Assembly: GCA_016211105.1 (NCBI GenBank)
Contig: JACQSX010000001.1
Location: 1-40,103, forward strand
DNA: 40,103 nucleotides
Reading direction: 5' to 3'
DNA from: Acidobacteriota bacterium
GTDB lineage: Bacteria; Acidobacteriota; UBA6911; JACQSX01
Shown here: one piece after another, positions 27,606 through 35,563 of the stretch
Position numbering within the stretch: the stretch's first letter is position 1
Layout: each line of letters starts with the position of its first letter
Translations under genes and position numbers: made by a program
The notes under the pieces: generated by a model
Told to the model about the DNA's origin: nothing
The model's database searches: none
What the model saw: only the letters and a program-made list of their open reading frames with translations

Positions 27606-29063
27606 ATGGCGATCACCGAAGTAATTGAAAGGATCTCCGATACCATTTGGGAGCTGCCCGTTTCTTATAAGGAAGGGATGCGCGTGCCTGCCCGAATTTA
27701 TGGGACCGAAAAGCTGATTAAAGAAATGGACGAAACCGTCTACGATCAGATCACCAATGTGGCCACACTGCCGGGGATCACCCAATACGCTTTGTGCATG
27801 CCGGATGGCCACTTTGGCTACGGCTTTCCAATTGGGGGCGTAGCCGCCATGGATGCGCGCGAGGGCGTCATTTCTCCTGGAGGCATTGGCTTTGACATCA
27901 ACTGCGGCATGCGGCTGGTGCTCACCAATCTCACCTACAGCGATGTGAAACCTCATCTCAAGCAACTGGTTGATATGCTTTACGAGCGGGTGCCTGCAGG
28001 CGTAGGCAGCACCGGTTTTATCAAGCTTTCGAAGCAGGACTTCCGCAACGCTGTGGAACAAGGGGCCCGATGGTGCATTAAGAAAGGCTTAGGCTGGCAG
28101 GAAGATCTGGAGTTGACCGAGGAAAGCGGCTGCATTGAGGGAGCGGATTCTTCCAAGATTAGCGAAAAAGCCGTCGACCGCGGCTACAATCAGATTGGCA
28201 CTTTGGGCTCCGGGAATCACTATCTGGAAATCCAGGTGGCCCGGCGGGAAAACATCATCGATGAGCCACTGGCGCGAACCTTTGGAATCACCATCCCCGA
28301 TCAGATCGTGGTGATGTTTCACTGCGGCAGTCGAGGGTTCGGACATCAAGTGGCAACTGACTATCTCCAGATTTTTCTCAAGGTGATGCAGAATAAGTAC
28401 GGGATCAAGATTCTCGACCGCGAGCTGGCCTGCGCTCCTTTTGACTCCCCCGAGGGCAGGGACTACTTTGCAGCAATGAAATGCGGGATCAATATGTCAT
28501 TCGTCAATCGACAGGTGATCCTGCACCGCATTCGCGAAGTTTTTTCTTCCGTGTTTGCGCGGTCGGCAGAACAACTCGGGATGCACATGGTGTATGACGT
28601 CGCTCACAACACCGCTAAATTGGAGCGGCATATGGTCGGCGGGCAAATCCGAAACCTGCTGGTTCACCGCAAGGGCTCAACTCGTGCTTTTGGACCTGGC
28701 ACGGAAGGACTCCCCGAACGATTTAAACAAGTCGGCCAGCCGGTGATCATCGGGGGAAGCATGGAAACCGGCTCTTATCTGCTGGTCGGAGTCCCCACGG
28801 GAGCACAGACATTCTTCAGTACCGCCCACGGCAGCGGCCGCACCATGAGCCGCACTAAAGCGCGAAAGCAATGGCGGGGAGAAGCTCTGCAGCGCGAAAT
28901 GGAACAGCGGGGCATCTACGTACGTAGCGCTTCCTGGGCGGGTCTGGCAGAAGAGGCCGGCGGCGCCTACAAGAGCATCGACGACGTGGTCGAGGCCACG
29001 GAGCGAGCGGGTCTTAGCAAGCGAGTGGCTCGCTTCGCCCCCATTGGCAACGTCAAAGGATAG
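27606..29063 (+). CDS. rtcB: RNA-splicing ligase RtcB
   Basis: A 485-residue GTP- and Mn-dependent ligase joining RNA 2',3'-cyclic-phosphate and 5'-OH ends. I start it at ATG 27606 (MAITEVIERI); an ATG at 27585 is possible. The metal site D97-x-x-C100 lies in GGIGFDINCGMRL. The other blocks are PDGHFGYGFPIGG, then GTLGSGNHYLEIQ and FHCGSRGFGHQVA, with the guanylated-histidine region STAHGSGRTMSR. All are intact, so the enzyme should be active. The following GTPase gene overlaps or abuts its end, and archease, its known activator, is one gene further on. Confidence 0.97.
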   Translation: MAITEVIERISDTIWELPVSYKEGMRVPARIYGTEKLIKEMDETVYDQITNVATLPGITQYALCMPDGHFGYGFPIGGVAAMDAREGVISPGGIGFDINCGMRLVLTNLTYSDVKPHLKQLVDMLYERVPAGVGSTGFIKLSKQDFRNAVEQGARWCIKKGLGWQEDLELTEESGCIEGADSSKISEKAVDRGYNQIGTLGSGNHYLEIQVARRENIIDEPLARTFGITIPDQIVVMFHCGSRGFGHQVATDYLQIFLKVMQNKYGIKILDRELACAPFDSPEGRDYFAAMKCGINMSFVNRQVILHRIREVFSSVFARSAEQLGMHMVYDVAHNTAKLERHMVGGQIRNLLVHRKGSTRAFGPGTEGLPERFKQVGQPVIIGGSMETGSYLLVGVPTGAQTFFSTAHGSGRTMSRTKARKQWRGEALQREMEQRGIYVRSASWAGLAEEAGGAYKSIDDVVEATERAGLSKRVARFAPIGNVKG

Positions 29064-29967
29064 CCACAGCGCCACGGGCAGGAAATTGCGAACCCCAATT
29101 ACGATGATCACCGGCCCCCTGGGCAGCGGAAAAACCACACTGCTGCGTCACCTCCTGGACACAGTATCCAGGAAGGTCGCGATTCTCATGAATGAGTTCG
29201 GCGAAATTGCTATCGACAGCAAGATCATTCAGGGCAAAAACGTTCATATCGCCGAACTGGCGGGTGGATGCGTTTGTTGCTCCCTGATCGGCGAGTTCGA
29301 GGCGGCCGTCAACGAAGTCATTGACACCGTCAACCCGGACTGCATTTTGCTGGAAACCACGGGTGTGGCCGAACCCGACGCGTTGATCTTCGATATCCAG
29401 GAAAGTCTACCTCGAGTGCGACTGGACGGGGTCGTCACGATCGCGGACGCGGACGCATTGATCCAATATCCTCAGCTCGGGCGCACCACACGCATGCAAA
29501 TGGAAGCAGCGGATGTCATCCTGCTGAACAAGATTGATCTTGTCTCGACCGACGAGGCGGCGGCAGCGGAGGAAAAACTGCGAAACATCAACCGTAGCGC
29601 AGCGATCCTGCGGACTCGACATGGCCGCGTCGATCCCGACCTCCTCTTTGGAATCGGGCACGAGCGCGAGATTCGGCTTCCGCTCCACCTCCATCAACCC
29701 GAATTTGAATCTTTTAGCTACGCCACCCAGGCCTATCTCAGACGGAACTGCTTTGAGCAGTTCGCAAATCGCCTGAATCCAGCCGTTTACCGCGCCAAGG
29801 GCTTCGTGCGTTTTCGCGAGGAGTCCAATCTTTTCAACTTTGTCGGCGGCCGCTGGGACCTCGAGCCCTTTGCGCACGATCAAACCGTGCTTGTCTTCAT
29901 CGGCGAGGGACTTGCGGCAAAAAAGGCAGACATCCTTGAGGATCTGAGGAGGTGTGAGGAAGGTTGA
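29044..29967 (+). CDS. COG0523 (CobW/YjiA-type) GTPase, probable metallochaperone
   Basis: A protein of up to 307 residues of the G3E GTPase family. The Walker A motif is GPLGSGKTTLL, the metal-binding C-x-C-C is in GGCVCCSL, and the base-recognition motif NKID is present; the C-terminal CobW_C domain is shortened. COG0523 proteins deliver metals such as Zn, Co or Fe to client enzymes using GTP. The start is uncertain: TTG 29044 overlaps rtcB by 20 bases, TTG 29086 has an AGGA close by, and ATG 29104 would cut the first strand. Lying between rtcB and its activator archease suggests a client in that module. It is not next to cobalamin, nitrile hydratase or zinc-uptake genes. Confidence 0.92.
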   Translation: MATSKDSHSATGRKLRTPITMITGPLGSGKTTLLRHLLDTVSRKVAILMNEFGEIAIDSKIIQGKNVHIAELAGGCVCCSLIGEFEAAVNEVIDTVNPDCILLETTGVAEPDALIFDIQESLPRVRLDGVVTIADADALIQYPQLGRTTRMQMEAADVILLNKIDLVSTDEAAAAEEKLRNINRSAAILRTRHGRVDPDLLFGIGHEREIRLPLHLHQPEFESFSYATQAYLRRNCFEQFANRLNPAVYRAKGFVRFREESNLFNFVGGRWDLEPFAHDQTVLVFIGEGLAAKKADILEDLRRCEEG

Positions 29968-30061
29968 GTCGCAACATTCTCGTTGCCTTTTCCCGTGCGT
30001 GGACGCCTACGGTCACAACCACGTCCCACTGAAAAACTTGAGGTCAAGTTAAAATGGAGCT

Positions 30062-30493
30062 ATGCCTTACCAATTCCTAGAAGACATCGCCATCGCGGAT
30101 ATTGCGTTCGAAGCCTGGGGTGATACCCTGGAGGATGCTTTTATCGCTGCCGCCGACGCAACCATCAACGTCATGGTGGAGAATCTAGAGTCGATCGTGC
30201 CGAGAGAGACGAGGGAGTTCATGCTGGAAAATGAATCCCTCGACATGTTGCTCTTTGATCTCTTGCAAGAGTTGCTTTACTACAAAGACTCCGAAAGGTT
30301 GATGCTCCGCGTTGAAAAACTGCGTATCCAACAGAAGAACAGTCTTCATTCCTTACAGGCAATCGCTCGAGGCGAACTGCTCGATCCCGACCGTCACCAT
30401 ACTCGGGTGGATGTCAAAGCCGTTACCCTACACCGTTTCCGTTTGGCGAAAACCGAACGTGGATGGGAAGCTTCGGTGATTCTGGACATCTAA
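30062..30493 (+). CDS. Archease, RtcB activator
   Basis: A 143-residue archease. The family speeds the guanylation and turnover of RtcB and widens its nucleotide use. Recognisable features are the opening YQFLEDIAIADIAFEAWGDT, the acidic metal-binding residues of that segment, the LLFDLLQELLYYKDSERLM helix and the terminal WEASVILDI strand carrying a conserved aspartate. It is separated from rtcB only by the COG0523 GTPase gene. Its TAA overlaps the ATG of the next gene by one base (TAATG). Confidence 0.93.
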   Translation: MPYQFLEDIAIADIAFEAWGDTLEDAFIAAADATINVMVENLESIVPRETREFMLENESLDMLLFDLLQELLYYKDSERLMLRVEKLRIQQKNSLHSLQAIARGELLDPDRHHTRVDVKAVTLHRFRLAKTERGWEASVILDI

Positions 30494-31332
30494 TGATTTT
30501 GGGATTAGCTTTGACGACATCGAAACGATTCGGACAAAGATTCAATCAGAGAGCCGCACCGGCGAAATACGCTGGCATCGGTTTGATTTTTACCGGCTTG
30601 GTTTTTGTGCTCACTGCTTGCGGGACAAAACAACAGGCGCCGCGACAGGAGGCCGGACCTGCGGAGGAGTCCTCGCGAGAAGCGAAGACGACCAATGGAT
30701 ATGCCGTAGAGATGCTTCCGGCCGGCGCGGTCGAAGGCAAAGCCCTGCTGGCGGGCAAGGCGGGACCTCCAAAGAAACTCAGAGCAGACCAAGATCGTGA
30801 CATTTGCGCTGACCGTGAGATTTATCCCGTCCGAGTCGAGGACGGCGGCATCGTGGATGCGGTAGTTTGGATTGATGACGTCAGCCGAGGTAAGGCCTTC
30901 GAGTTCCCGAAGCCTGTTCTTGACCAAAAGCATTGCACTTTTGAACCTCATATTGTCGTTATGCAGCCGGGAGAGTTGAAGGTCCGGAGCAGTGACCCGG
31001 TTTCTCACAACGTGCACACCGATGCTCAATTCAACCGAAATTACAACCAGTCGATGAGCCCGATCGCCCGCGAGCTGAGCCTGCAATTGACGCGACCCGA
31101 ACGCTTCAACGTACGTTGTGACTTGCATCGCTGGATGAGCGCGTACGTGGTGGTAGCCGCCAATCCCTACTACACCGTCACAAGCCGGGGCGGAAACTTC
31201 CAGTTGGACAAAGTCCCTGTAGGCCGGTACCACATCAAAGTCTGGCAGGAAACCCTGGGTGAACTCGAGCAGCAGGTTACGGTGCAGGCGGGGAAAACAA
31301 CCGAGCTCGATTTTACATTTCGTGTTTTTTAA
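30493..31332 (+). CDS. Lipoprotein with cupredoxin-like copper site and carboxypeptidase-regulatory-like domain
   Basis: A 279-residue protein starting at ATG 30493 inside the archease stop. The lipobox is L-T-A-C at C43, so it should be lipid-anchored in the envelope. The core keeps the ligand pattern of a type-1 copper site as in amicyanin: H172 in SHNVH, and C209-x2-H212-x2-M215 in CDLHRWM. The C-terminal part (GGNFQLDKVPVGRYHIKVWQ) is the small Ig-like fold common in Acidobacteriota proteins. Related proteins are annotated as methylamine-utilisation or cupredoxin-domain proteins and probably carry electrons or bind copper. The link to the RNA-repair genes is positional only. Confidence 0.82.
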   Translation: MILGLALTTSKRFGQRFNQRAAPAKYAGIGLIFTGLVFVLTACGTKQQAPRQEAGPAEESSREAKTTNGYAVEMLPAGAVEGKALLAGKAGPPKKLRADQDRDICADREIYPVRVEDGGIVDAVVWIDDVSRGKAFEFPKPVLDQKHCTFEPHIVVMQPGELKVRSSDPVSHNVHTDAQFNRNYNQSMSPIARELSLQLTRPERFNVRCDLHRWMSAYVVVAANPYYTVTSRGGNFQLDKVPVGRYHIKVWQETLGELEQQVTVQAGKTTELDFTFRVF

Positions 31333-31381
31333 CGAGATAGGCCAAACTAAATTTCGGAATATCGCATCCGCGTGAAATTTT

Positions 31382-31681
31382 ATGAACCTGCAGCAGCATT
31401 TTGACAAGGCTTTAACGTATCAGGCATTTCGGGATCAGGCTGAAAAAAATCGGGACATTTTCAAGATTTTAACATTATGTATCGAGAGCGTTTCCGCCGC
31501 GAAAATTTTCAGGAAATCAAGGATGTCCTGGCAGTCGCCTTCGGCATTCCTTGCGGATCCTGAGCTTGGCATTCTTGATCGCGTTTTGATGGGCGGCCTA
31601 TCGCGCTTCACGACTCGAAGCGTGCGTGATGCAATGAAAAAATTCGTGTATGGAAAAATTGGTGAAAAAACTTGTGAGTAG
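31382..31681 (+). pseudogene. Possible thioredoxin-family start, frameshifted and truncated
   Basis: ATG 31382 gives a 99-codon frame. Its first ~30 residues (MNLQQHFDKALTYQAFRDQA, then EKNRDIF) resemble the helical lead-in of small thioredoxin-family proteins. After about 31470 this frame loses that character, while the next frame carries on with MYRERFRRENFQEIKDVLAV before a stop. No CxxC is present. I read it as a decayed gene; an unrecognised small intact protein is the alternative. Confidence 0.35.
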
Positions 31682-31714
31682 TTGAGTTACATTCCCTCCG
31701 CCGCTCCTAACCCA

Positions 31715-31957
31715 TCAATGGGATCGGTCTTCCTCACCCCAAGTCTGCCAACAATCATCACAATAGAAGGGAATCCCTGCTGGGTCCTCCCGGACGGCTG
31801 AGGATATTCTACGATAGACGTCCTCATCGACATAGTAAGTCTCACCGCACATTTCACAGTGCAATGCGTATTGGTTCTTCCTGGTCTTGCGCTTTGTCGG
31901 TCCCTCAAGCGCGTTCAGCCTGTCGTTCGGGTTTGGTCTTTCTTTCAGCCGCTTCAT
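31715..31957 (-). CDS. Small zinc-ribbon protein
   Basis: An 80-residue protein starting at ATG 31957 behind GGAGG. Two C-x2-C pairs (LHCEMCGETY and YCDDCWQTW) about 30 residues apart form a likely zinc ribbon. It overlaps the 3' end of the CapA-type gene by 53 bases in another frame, so the two are read from one message. No named family is recognised. The charged N-terminus (KRLKERPNPNDRLNALEG) is probably flexible. Confidence 0.65.
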   Translation of the reverse strand: MKRLKERPNPNDRLNALEGPTKRKTRKNQYALHCEMCGETYYVDEDVYRRISSAVREDPAGIPFYCDDCWQTWGEEDRSH

Positions 31958-32960
31958 GTGCGCCTCCACTGCGGGTTGCATCGTTGAGTTTGATCTCAAG
32001 ATAGCGCTGCTCGAGATGCCATTGAGCCTGCGTGCCAAATCCAAGACAGAGCGCGTGCATTCTGGCAGTGATTTGTTCGGCTTCGCTCTCTGTCGCCAGC
32101 CTTGCCTGAAAATCACGGATGACCGTCGGATAGAGTTGAATGTAGCGGATCCGGCTTCCGTCTATCTCAAACATAAAAATAAATGAGTGATCGTTGCGCT
32201 CGACGGGATCCACTGCATAATCATCGATAAAATTTCCCGCGCTATAGACGATCGGCCGGCTGCGATAAATTTCGATTCCTTGAAAAACGTGACAGGAGTG
32301 GCCAAAGACAATATCGGCTCCGTGATCAATCAGCGCGCGAGCAAAGGGCATATGGTTGGGTTGGGGCCAATAGCCCGAATTCGGGCCCCAGTGGGTTGAC
32401 ACGATCAGGAGATCCGTGGATATTTTCGTCTGCCGAACAGATTCAAACAAACGTCTCGCCCGTGTATCGTCGGGGTCGATTGGAACATGATAAACACCGG
32501 CCCTATCTTGGGTGGCTTCCCAGGCCGGTTCATTATCTGTCAAAGCGAGGAATCCAATTTCCATGCCGTTTACCTGTATCACGCATGGCCGCGAAGCTTC
32601 GCTGGCATCAATTCCAGCTCCGGCATACTTGATCCCGGCCTTATCCAACAACGCGAGCGTCTCCAGCAAGGCTTCGTAGCCGTAATCGAGCGTATGGTTA
32701 TTGGCCAGAAATACCGTGTCGAGCCCGGCGCTTTCGAGCACCGCCACGTTCTTGGCGTCTGATCGGAAGTGAAAAATTTTAGGGCTCTGCGACCACGGTG
32801 TTCCTCGGTTTGAGATCACGCACTCGAGATTGCACGCCCGCCAATCCGCCTCCTGAAAAATTGACAACGTGTCACCCCAGGGATACTGCGGCGACTCGCG
32901 CTTCAATACCTCGTTCACGAGCCGGCCGAGCATCACGTCGCCGACGAAAAGCAGTTTCAT
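31905..32960 (-). CDS. CapA-family metallophosphatase (poly-gamma-glutamate synthesis-like)
   Basis: A 351-residue calcineurin-like protein of the CapA/PgsA family. The metal-binding motifs are FVGDVMLGR at the start, then LANNHTLDYG, STHWGPNSGYWP and GHSCHVFQGIE, in the normal order. The family is named for capsular polyglutamate export, but most members have unknown substrates. No capB or capC homologue is nearby, so that role is not supported here. The start at 32960 is followed by the usual MKLLFVGDVMLG. There is no signal peptide or lipobox, unlike many secreted members. Confidence 0.9.
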   Translation of the reverse strand: MKLLFVGDVMLGRLVNEVLKRESPQYPWGDTLSIFQEADWRACNLECVISNRGTPWSQSPKIFHFRSDAKNVAVLESAGLDTVFLANNHTLDYGYEALLETLALLDKAGIKYAGAGIDASEASRPCVIQVNGMEIGFLALTDNEPAWEATQDRAGVYHVPIDPDDTRARRLFESVRQTKISTDLLIVSTHWGPNSGYWPQPNHMPFARALIDHGADIVFGHSCHVFQGIEIYRSRPIVYSAGNFIDDYAVDPVERNDHSFIFMFEIDGSRIRYIQLYPTVIRDFQARLATESEAEQITARMHALCLGFGTQAQWHLEQRYLEIKLNDATRSGGAHEAAERKTKPERQAERA

Positions 32961-33071
32961 ATAGGCCCTCTTGCTAATCCAAAACCCTGCGCTTACAGAC
33001 AGGGCGATTGGCTGCCGCCTCTTCGAGGCTCTCTTGATTTCTCACAAGTCGCAGCTTCTCGATGCTCTTCG

Positions 33072-33731
33072 CTACGAAACCAGAGGGGAAGAGCGAGTTG
33101 CCGGCGCGACGGACCGCATCAAACGGATCACTTCCTGGTCTGAGAGCTGAGGGAAATCGTCATAGTAAGCGCTGATGGCGCCCAGGTAAAGGTCAGGGAT
33201 ATCGAGCGCTATCAGCTCATCGACCTCTTTTATGAGTTCCTCCGCAGTTTCCTTAGGCGTCACGGGCACAGCCACTACAATGCTCTTTGGACCTCGATGT
33301 TTAAGCTCTTTAATCGCTAGCTTCATGGTTAACCCTGTGGCAATCCCGTCGTCGACGATGATGCCCGTTTTCCCTTCGACCTGGATTGCCTCCTGGTTAG
33401 CCAGGTATGTTTCACGCCGCCGTTGCGCTTCCTTTCGCTCCTCTTCGACTTTGCGAATAAGCCACTGCGGGTCAACCGCAGCACGTTCCGCCTCTTCAAA
33501 GACTGTGTGGCCATTTTCCCCAACGGCTCCAATGGCATACTCAGGATTGAATGGGTGCCCTATTTTCCTTGCAATGATGAGATCAAGCGGAGCGCCAAGC
33601 GCTTTGGCAATTTCAACTCCCAGGATCACTCCGCCACGCGGCAGTGCGTAAACGACCACTTCTTTATCTTGGTAGTTGTGTAACGCGGCTGCCAGTCTCT
33701 TTCCGGCCTCACTCCTGTCCTTAAATCTCAT
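33072..33731 (-). CDS. Phosphoribosyltransferase-domain protein
   Basis: A 219-residue protein with AGGAG correctly spaced before ATG 33731. The PRPP-binding loop is GIIVDDGIATGLTM, and the pyrophosphate loop region is ALPRGGVILGVEIAKAL. A helical insert rich in charged residues (EEERKEAQRRRETYL) sits between them, as in the stand-alone PRTase-like proteins often found near stress genes. The substrate base is unknown; many such proteins may not be nucleotide-salvage enzymes. Hsp20 and ribosome-hibernation genes lie within 2.5 kb, in line with a stress context. Confidence 0.9.
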   Translation of the reverse strand: MRFKDRSEAGKRLAAALHNYQDKEVVVYALPRGGVILGVEIAKALGAPLDLIIARKIGHPFNPEYAIGAVGENGHTVFEEAERAAVDPQWLIRKVEEERKEAQRRRETYLANQEAIQVEGKTGIIVDDGIATGLTMKLAIKELKHRGPKSIVVAVPVTPKETAEELIKEVDELIALDIPDLYLGAISAYYDDFPQLSDQEVIRLMRSVAPATRSSPLVS

Positions 33732-33851
33732 GGCCTGCTCCTTCTAGAAGGGGCGTGCGGGCCAGTGAAGACCGGCGCTACGCCTGCACGGCGACGCTCT
33801 CAAGGCAACTCACGGGAAAACACGGAGATTTCTTAAGGCGCGCCAGACTTT

Positions 33852-34040
33852 CTACAATCCTTGCAGGATGACCCCAATCATCCCAGTCCACATCATCCAA
33901 CGAGACCCGACAAACGTGCAGTACTGCTTCGGCCGGTGGCAGCCAAGCCAAGTCGTGGTCACAGAGCGCATACGCTCTCCCTCTCCTCCTGCCAGGACGA
34001 CTGCCCAGCGCCTCCCTCTAGCTGAGTCTGACTTTATCAT
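33852..34040 (-). pseudogene. Sugar-1-phosphate nucleotidyltransferase, N-terminal remnant
   Basis: A 62-codon frame from ATG 34040. RWAVVLAGGEGERMRSVTTT followed by RPKQYCTFVGSR is the nucleotide-binding opening (G-G-x-G-x-R ... R-P-K-Q) of mannose-1-phosphate guanylyltransferases. The similarity stops at about residue 47 and a stop codon follows; the family needs about 350 residues. No continuation is visible downstream, where the phosphoribosyltransferase gene begins about 120 bases on. It is a truncated remnant. Confidence 0.75.
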
Positions 34041-34411
34041 GACAGCGGCCTTTCCTTGAAGACTGTCACAAAAGCTTTAGAGCATTTCTCACAAGATTTG
34101 AATTGCGACTGGAAGCTGCTACATCGGCGCTCGTTGGCTGGTAGAGACGCCCCGGCGGGCGTCTCTCCTACGATATCAACATCGGCAACTGAGTCTCACA
34201 CAGGCATAAATAAGCGTAATTCTATTGCGAGGGCGATCACAGCCAGCTCGAAGCGCGACTTCTCTCTGAGAAAACGCCAGGCAAAATAGAGTACGGCGGG
34301 CGACGAGAACCCCATTCACGCTTTGGAGGGTTTCCGCTCCACGCCCAAGTTGACGACAACTTCTTCGGACTTGAGCTAGCGACGGGTACCCTCGTCGGCC
34401 GATACCGCTGG
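34041..34411. other. Intergenic stretch without a supported gene
   Basis: Between the nucleotidyltransferase remnant and the Hsp20 gene. Apart from palindrome copy 4 I see no gene. A minus-strand frame near 34195-34310 gives a short hydrophobic tail (AVLYFAWRFLREKSRFELAV), possibly a further fragment, but I cannot assign it. Confidence 0.4.
34141..34166. repeat. REP-like palindrome, copy 4
   Basis: Arms AGAGACGCCC and GGGCGTCTCT (ten bases, perfect) around CGGC, with the left GT flank of the longer copies kept. It is a slightly shortened copy of the 13330 element. Confidence 0.8.
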
Positions 34412-34930
34412 TCAGCGAACCGCAATCTTTTGCGCCTGCGGCTTTTTCTCTGATGGCTTGGGAACACGCACCTCAAGCACGCCCTCCTTGAAATTGGCCT
34501 CGATCTTCTCGGGCTTAATTTCAAAAGGCAGCGCCAGACGGCGGTAAAAGCTGCCAGCGCCTCGCTCCCAGCAATAGTAGTTTTCCTCTTTCACCTCGCT
34601 CTCTCTTTTGCTTTCACCCTGAAGGATGAGGTCACCTTCGTCGACTGAAACCTGAATGTCTTCTCTCTTCAGTCCTGGCAAGTCTGCCTTGATAATCACG
34701 TTGTCGTTTTTCTCGTACATGTCGACCCGTGGACACCAGGCAGTCGGCCCCTTCAATAGACGGCGAAATGGTCGCCGGGAGACGAGAGGCCAAGGCTCAC
34801 CCCAGAAGCGTGCAAGCTCTTCTCGCATCTCTTCAAAAATATCGAAGGGATCCCAGCGACGGCGCAGCGCGCGTTCCTCTGCTTTTTCTACTTTTTCCTC
34901 CGGTTTTTCTAATGTAGTAGTGGTAGCCAT
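34412..34930 (-). CDS. Small heat-shock protein, Hsp20/alpha-crystallin family
   Basis: A 172-residue chaperone. Two adjacent ATGs (34933 and 34930) follow AAAGGAGAG; I use the second, which has better spacing. After a charged N-terminus (EKPEEKVEKAEERALRRRWD) and the WDPFDIFEEMREEL segment, the alpha-crystallin domain runs from about residue 65: VDMYEKNDNVIIKADLPGLK, then YRRLALPFEIKPEKIEANF and the G-V-L-E-V-R-V-P strand. The protein should bind unfolding proteins without ATP. It lies near a ribosome-hibernation gene, a common stress pairing. Confidence 0.95.
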   Translation of the reverse strand: MATTTTLEKPEEKVEKAEERALRRRWDPFDIFEEMREELARFWGEPWPLVSRRPFRRLLKGPTAWCPRVDMYEKNDNVIIKADLPGLKREDIQVSVDEGDLILQGESKRESEVKEENYYCWERGAGSFYRRLALPFEIKPEKIEANFKEGVLEVRVPKPSEKKPQAQKIAVR

Positions 34931-35235
34931 CATTTCTCTCCTTTCCCTGTAATCCTCTGAACAGGGCAAATATTCTAAATTGAATTCAAACTTGTAGGAG
35001 CAATCGTGATGCCAAAAGATGACCCACCGCTTGCGCCGTAGGCTAGAGATCTGATGCCGCTACCGTGGCTTGGGTAATCCCGTTGTTTCTTACACGTTCT
35101 CAAATAGATGAAAGCCAAGCGATGGATTGCAAATGCGAGGTTAAAAGGTTGGGACGGGCTGCAATCGCGGCCTTTGAGCTCTTGCGTCTTGAGAGGGAAG
35201 TAGAAATTCCATAGCTCATTGGCAAAATTTACACT

Positions 35236-35457
35236 TCATGGGACTGACCAACTAAAAGGGCCCCGTCCGCGTTTTGACTTGCTGTAGATCGTTCTCTCGC
35301 TGAGGCCTAATTCTTTCACCGCTTTGCACGCGCCGCCTGCACAGAGTGGAAGCGTTCCTCACATGGCGATCCGCTCAATTTCCACCAAAGACAGCCCTTC
35401 CAAAGAGGGATCCACACGGATACCCAGTAGCTCGTTGCTTCTCTCCCCGGTTTTCAT
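35236..35457 (-). pseudogene. Fis-type helix-turn-helix of an NtrC-family regulator, with internal stop
   Basis: On the minus strand from 35457, MKTGERSNELLGIRVDPSLE leads to LSLVEIERIAM, then a TGA (35361-35359). The same frame continues with GTLPLCAGGACKAVKELGLS and ERTIYSKSKR. This is the C-terminal Fis-like DNA-binding domain of sigma-54 activators (L-S-L-x-E-I-E-R-x-A ... T-L-x-x-C-x-G-N-x-x-x-A-A-x-x-L-G-I-S-x-R-T-I-Y-x-K-x-K), with a stop inside and GN replaced by GG. No receiver or AAA+ domain is nearby. It lies antisense to, and upstream of, the HPF-like gene. Confidence 0.75.
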
Positions 35458-35563
35458 CAGATCTCCATTCCGACCCGAGTCATCGGGATCGGCATGTAAG
35501 TTGCAGTTACCAAGGGGGACGTTTATGAAGCGTCGGGAACATTTTTCCCACGAGGTGAGCACT

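Noticed and set aside
30505..31407. 300-codon open frame on the minus strand
   Set aside because: It is the shadow of the cupredoxin-like lipoprotein, which has a lipobox and copper ligands.
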